Source: Coemansia sp. RSA 1804 (lineage: Eukaryota; Kickxellomycota; Kickxellomycetes; Kickxellales; Kickxellaceae). From it: a DNA stretch of 18,862 nt. A program made the translations under genes and the position numbers. The DNA is taken from NCBI GenBank assembly GCA_027578815.1, contig JANBTH010000375.1, forward strand, positions 1 through 18,862. The letters are read 5' to 3'. Below the pieces are notes generated by a model, which saw nothing but the letters and a program-made list of their open reading frames with translations, was not told where the DNA came from and did no database searches. Positions 16,642 through 18,862 of this stretch are shown piece by piece (the stretch's first letter is position 1; every line of letters begins with the position of its first letter).

Positions 16642-16956
16642 CCAACCACACCCTACTCCTTTACCTGCATGCAGATTACATTTGCAGAAAACATGGGTGT
16701 GTTCAAAAAAATTTCGTTCGTAAACGCTGCGACTGTTCCTTTTTCCTCTTTCCCCATTCATTCATTCACTTCTTTTTATCTTCTCCCGAAATAGGTTTCA
16801 GTCAAACGTTAAACACAAGCTCACGCCGCAACTTCCAAGATTGTGTGCTTCTGCTTTGATATTCTCTTCATCTCTAGATATATGATAGTTCCTCTACTGC
16901 CTCATCCGTAAACCCGACACCTGCCACGGCCCTCTCCAGAAAGCAAGAGGAAAGCA

Positions 16957-16964
16957 TATATAAA
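16957..16964 (+). promoter_or_regulatory. TATA box of uracil phosphoribosyltransferase gene
   Basis: A perfect TATATAAA lies 56 nt upstream of the proposed ATG at 17013. This spacing implies a short leader and supports 17013 as the start rather than the downstream ATG at 17243. Confidence 0.55.
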
Positions 16965-17012
16965 CAGGGTCTCGACAAACCAAACCCTCTTGGCTATACA
17001 CATCTCGCAGCC

Positions 17013-17869
17013 ATGTCCAATATGGTAAGTGCATCTACAGTGTCAGGCAAGGATGGATGGATTCCTGCTACCGCTCTTCTGTGTCTGAGAAAGAAAGACA
17101 ATGCTGATACACACGCGTCATTTCTGTCTGTTTTTTTCTTTTGCTGCATGTACTGTCATCGGGTATGCGACCACAACATACAAAACGGCACCGGCAGCTA
17201 TAGCCAGAATACGAAAGGGTCGCAAACCACCCGCGGTTCCACATGCTTCCGCAGACCAACCAGCTGAAAGGTCTGATGACGATAATCCGCGACAAGAACA
17301 CCAAGCGCAGCGACTTTGTGTTCTACTCCGACCGCGTCATTCGGCTCCTTGTCGAAGAAGGGCTGAATTACCTGCCTGTTGTCGAGAAGACAGTCACCAC
17401 GCCGATGGATGTCCCGTTCCAGGGCGTTGCCTTCGAGGGCAGGATCTGCGGCGTGTCGATCATGCGCGCAGGCGAGTCCATGGAGCAAGGATTGCGCGAT
17501 GTCTGCACCAGCGTCCGGATCGGAAAGGTGCTGATCCAACGCGACGAACGCACTGCCCAGCCGAAGCTCTACTACTCGAAGCTGCCCAAGGACATTGCCG
17601 ACAGATGGGTCTTGCTGCTCGATCCCATGCTGGCCACCGGTGGATCGGCACGCAAGTGCGTCGAGGTGCTTCAGGAGGCAGGCGTCAAGGAAGAGCGCAT
17701 TCTCTTCATCAACCTTATATGCTCTCCTGAAGGCGCTTCTTCAATGCTGGAAAAGTTCCCAAAGCTCCAGATCATATCCGCAGAGCTCGATGAAGGCATG
17801 GATGCCCAAAAGTTCCTTCTTCCTGGATTGGGCGACTTTGGCGATAGATATTTCGGTACCGATGAATAG
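17013..17869 (+). CDS. FUR1: Uracil phosphoribosyltransferase (two exons)
   Basis: The enzyme makes UMP from uracil and PRPP in pyrimidine salvage; its loss gives 5-fluorouracil resistance in yeasts. The main exon reaches the TAG at 17867-17869 and contains LPQTNQL, FYSDR-I/V-IRLLVEEGLN, RAGESMEQGLRD, GKVLIQRDE, the PRPP-binding loop DPMLATGGSA and the C-terminal uracil site GLGDFGDRYFG. Its first ATG (17243) sits directly at LPQTNQL, short of the Fur1 N-terminus. Upstream, ATGTCCAATATG at 17013-17024 is followed by GTAAGT. The acceptor TATAG ending at 17203 joins in phase to PEYERVANHPRFH. The model is exon 1 at 17013-17024, intron 17025-17203 (179 nt) and exon 2 at 17204-17869, giving 225 residues against 216 in yeast. 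The conserved loops would then lie at about 144-153 and 212-222. The enzyme identity is certain; the exact acceptor is inferred. Confidence 0.92.
17025..17203 (+). other. Proposed intron in the uracil phosphoribosyltransferase gene
   Basis: It starts with a consensus GTAAGT donor and ends GCTATAG, and splicing is phase 0. Of the nearby AGs, 17197 would bring an in-frame TAG, and 17207 and 17217 are out of phase, leaving 17203 as the only consistent one. Small open frames within it are fortuitous. Confidence 0.65.
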
Positions 17870-17893
17870 AACATGTTCTGAGTATGCCCTTTC

Positions 17894-17899
17894 TTTATT
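17894..17899 (-). terminator. Candidate polyadenylation signal AATAAA for the CCDC130/Saf4-type gene
   Basis: TTTATT on the plus strand gives AATAAA about 50 nt past the minus-strand stop. It is only 25 nt beyond the stop of the convergent uracil phosphoribosyltransferase gene, so the two 3' UTRs probably overlap. Confidence 0.4.
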
Positions 17900-17945
17900 T
17901 TCACTTTATCCATCGTTTTTTTTCTCGTTTCTTCTGCTGATGTAC

Positions 17946-18862
17946 TCAGCTAGTACTGTTTTGGTCCGATGATTCGGACGACTGCGATCCATATGCCAGC
18001 GAAAGATCTAAAAGTGCATCGCTGACTTTGGCTTTGTCTGGGCTCTCTGGCCTAATGCCTAAGTTTGCAGGCATCTTGAAATGACCCACCGATGGCGAAG
18101 AGAATGGATCCAACTCACCCAGTCTTTTTCTGACAACTCTATCCTTTAAGCCCATCTTGCCATCCCGCTTTGATGCTGTGCTAAATAATGGTCTGGCGGC
18201 ACACTCAAGGCTTATCTGTTTTCTGGAAGATGCCTCGTCAGCGTTGTCGCCATATTGCACAGTAGCCGCCTCAATCGAATCCCCCATGGCGGCTGGCAAT
18301 ATGGGCACATCGATGCCCATGCGTTGCTGGATCTCATCCGACTCGCGCTTGTCCATCTCCCGCTGGCTACGACCCACGCGAAAGACTTCGCGCAGTTTTG
18401 AGTTGGCACGGTCGGAATTTTTCCAGTTCTTATCGCTGTCTTTCTACATGTAGACCAGGAGTTAGTGGCAATATTTGGCATACAGCACATCATCCTTATT
18501 TAAGAGCCTATCTGTGCTAGATACAACAACTTGGTCTGCCAAGGCATCTGCTTCACCTTACTTTTAGTTTTGCTAGCCGCTCTATCGATTGCGCTGCTCG
18601 CTTCCTCTTGTATTCGGCAAACTCTAGTTCCCGCAGTCTGCCTCCGCCCTTCTTTTCGGTAAACGTTTTGGTTGAGATACTGGCCATATCAATGATGTCC
18701 TCGCCGAAAGTCTCTTCATCTCCGTCACCATCGCCGTTGCCACCATTGTCGTCTTCTGGCTCTGCTTTTTTCCTAGCGCCGCTGGCAACCACATACGACG
18801 TCTTTTCTGGGTCTGTTTGTATTTCTATCCACTGTTCGCAACACATGCGGCATTTGATCCGA
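17946..18862 (-). CDS. saf4: CWC16-family splicing factor, CCDC130/Saf4 type (5' part beyond right edge, one intron)
   Basis: The 5' exon enters from the right edge in a frame reading RIKCRMCCEQWIEIQTDP, then YVVASGARKK. This is the zinc-finger and TDP region of CWC16 proteins (Yju2, CCDC130), which act in the spliceosome around catalytic activation. An acidic Gly/Asp-rich stretch follows, then a basic helical region ending RLAKLK. A GTAAGG donor starts at 18561, the intron is 18444-18561 (118 nt), and the CATGTAG acceptor joins in phase to KDSDKNWKNSDRANSKLREVFR. DEIQQRMGIDVPILP and a Ser-rich tail follow to the TGA at 17946-17948. The N-W-K-N-S-x-x-x-N-S-x-L-R-x-x-F-R block and the V-P-I-L-P motif resemble the CCDC130 (S. 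pombe Saf4) branch more than Yju2 itself. The N-terminus and first two zinc ligands are outside the window. The stop is 76 nt from the convergent neighbour's stop. Confidence 0.8.
18444..18561 (-). other. Intron in the CCDC130/Saf4-type gene
   Basis: The minus-strand donor is GTAAGG and the acceptor is ACATGTAG; the length is 118 nt. Both flanking exons end on whole codons and the join recreates continuous family-like sequence. Without splicing the frame stops at 18553. Confidence 0.75.

Larger units (their letters stand above)
16506..17012. promoter_or_regulatory. Divergent promoter region (Hsp20-type / uracil phosphoribosyltransferase)
   Basis: About 500 nt separate the two starts. A two-unit heat-shock element-like GAAGCTTC (16634-16641) lies about 130 nt upstream of the Hsp20 ATG. 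TATATAAA (16957-16964) serves the uracil phosphoribosyltransferase. CT-rich stretches lie between. The small open frames here overlap one another and show no recognisable product. Confidence 0.5.

Noticed and set aside
1..18862. The idea of a biosynthetic cluster or novel multi-gene system
   Set aside because: The recognised genes belong to unrelated housekeeping pathways, lie on both strands and show no shared regulatory motif that I could see.

Overview
The window reads as nuclear DNA of a fungus with compact, mostly intron-free genes. It encodes fungal-type Thr1 homoserine kinase, a Bst1/PGAP1 GPI inositol-deacylase, Dbp7, Fur1 and an Mrp10-like mitoribosomal protein, and the few introns look short with GTAAGN donors. 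The F-box-like gene in an AT-rich patch recalls the divergent F-box families of early-diverging fungi such as Kickxellomycotina. That placement is a low-confidence inference, because no phylogenetic marker was tested.

Layout, left to right. (1) 2-136 (+) is the C-terminal end of a CX9C protein matching Mrp10/mS37, cut by the window edge. (2) 419-1384 (-) is a MoaB/Mog (CinA-type) domain protein with a mitochondrial-looking N-terminus and an eroded ligand motif. It shares a divergent promoter with (3) homoserine kinase, 1728-2819 (+). (4) 3022-6729 (-) is a Bst1/PGAP1 GPI inositol-deacylase. (5) 7359-8219 (-) is glucose-6-phosphate 1-epimerase. (6) 8523-11084 (-) is the DEAD-box helicase Dbp7. 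(7) About 11.1-15.0 kb is an AT-rich interval with an interrupted F-box-like gene (-), a Ser/Thr-rich secreted protein whose coding sequence continues in a second frame (+), long gene-poor stretches and one unexplained GC-richer patch. (8) 15179-15715 (+) is OHCU decarboxylase. (9) 16017-16505 (-) is a small Hsp20-type protein, divergent from (10) uracil phosphoribosyltransferase, 17013-17869 (+), which has a 12-nt first coding exon. (11) 17946-18862 (-) is a CCDC130/Saf4-type CWC16 splicing factor, cut by the right edge and carrying one intron.

The recognised genes are unrelated housekeeping functions: threonine synthesis, GPI-anchor remodelling, sugar-phosphate mutarotation, 60S ribosome assembly, urate breakdown, pyrimidine salvage, splicing and mitochondrial translation. 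They sit in ordinary convergent and divergent pairs, not in a pathway cluster. I found no CRISPR array, tRNA, rRNA, recognisable transposase or multi-gene novel system. The least ordinary part is the AT-rich interval at 11.1-15.0 kb. The most specific single-gene oddities are the degraded Mog-domain motif, the upstream ORF that stops on that gene's start codon, and the Hsp20 protein that ends right after its last beta strand.
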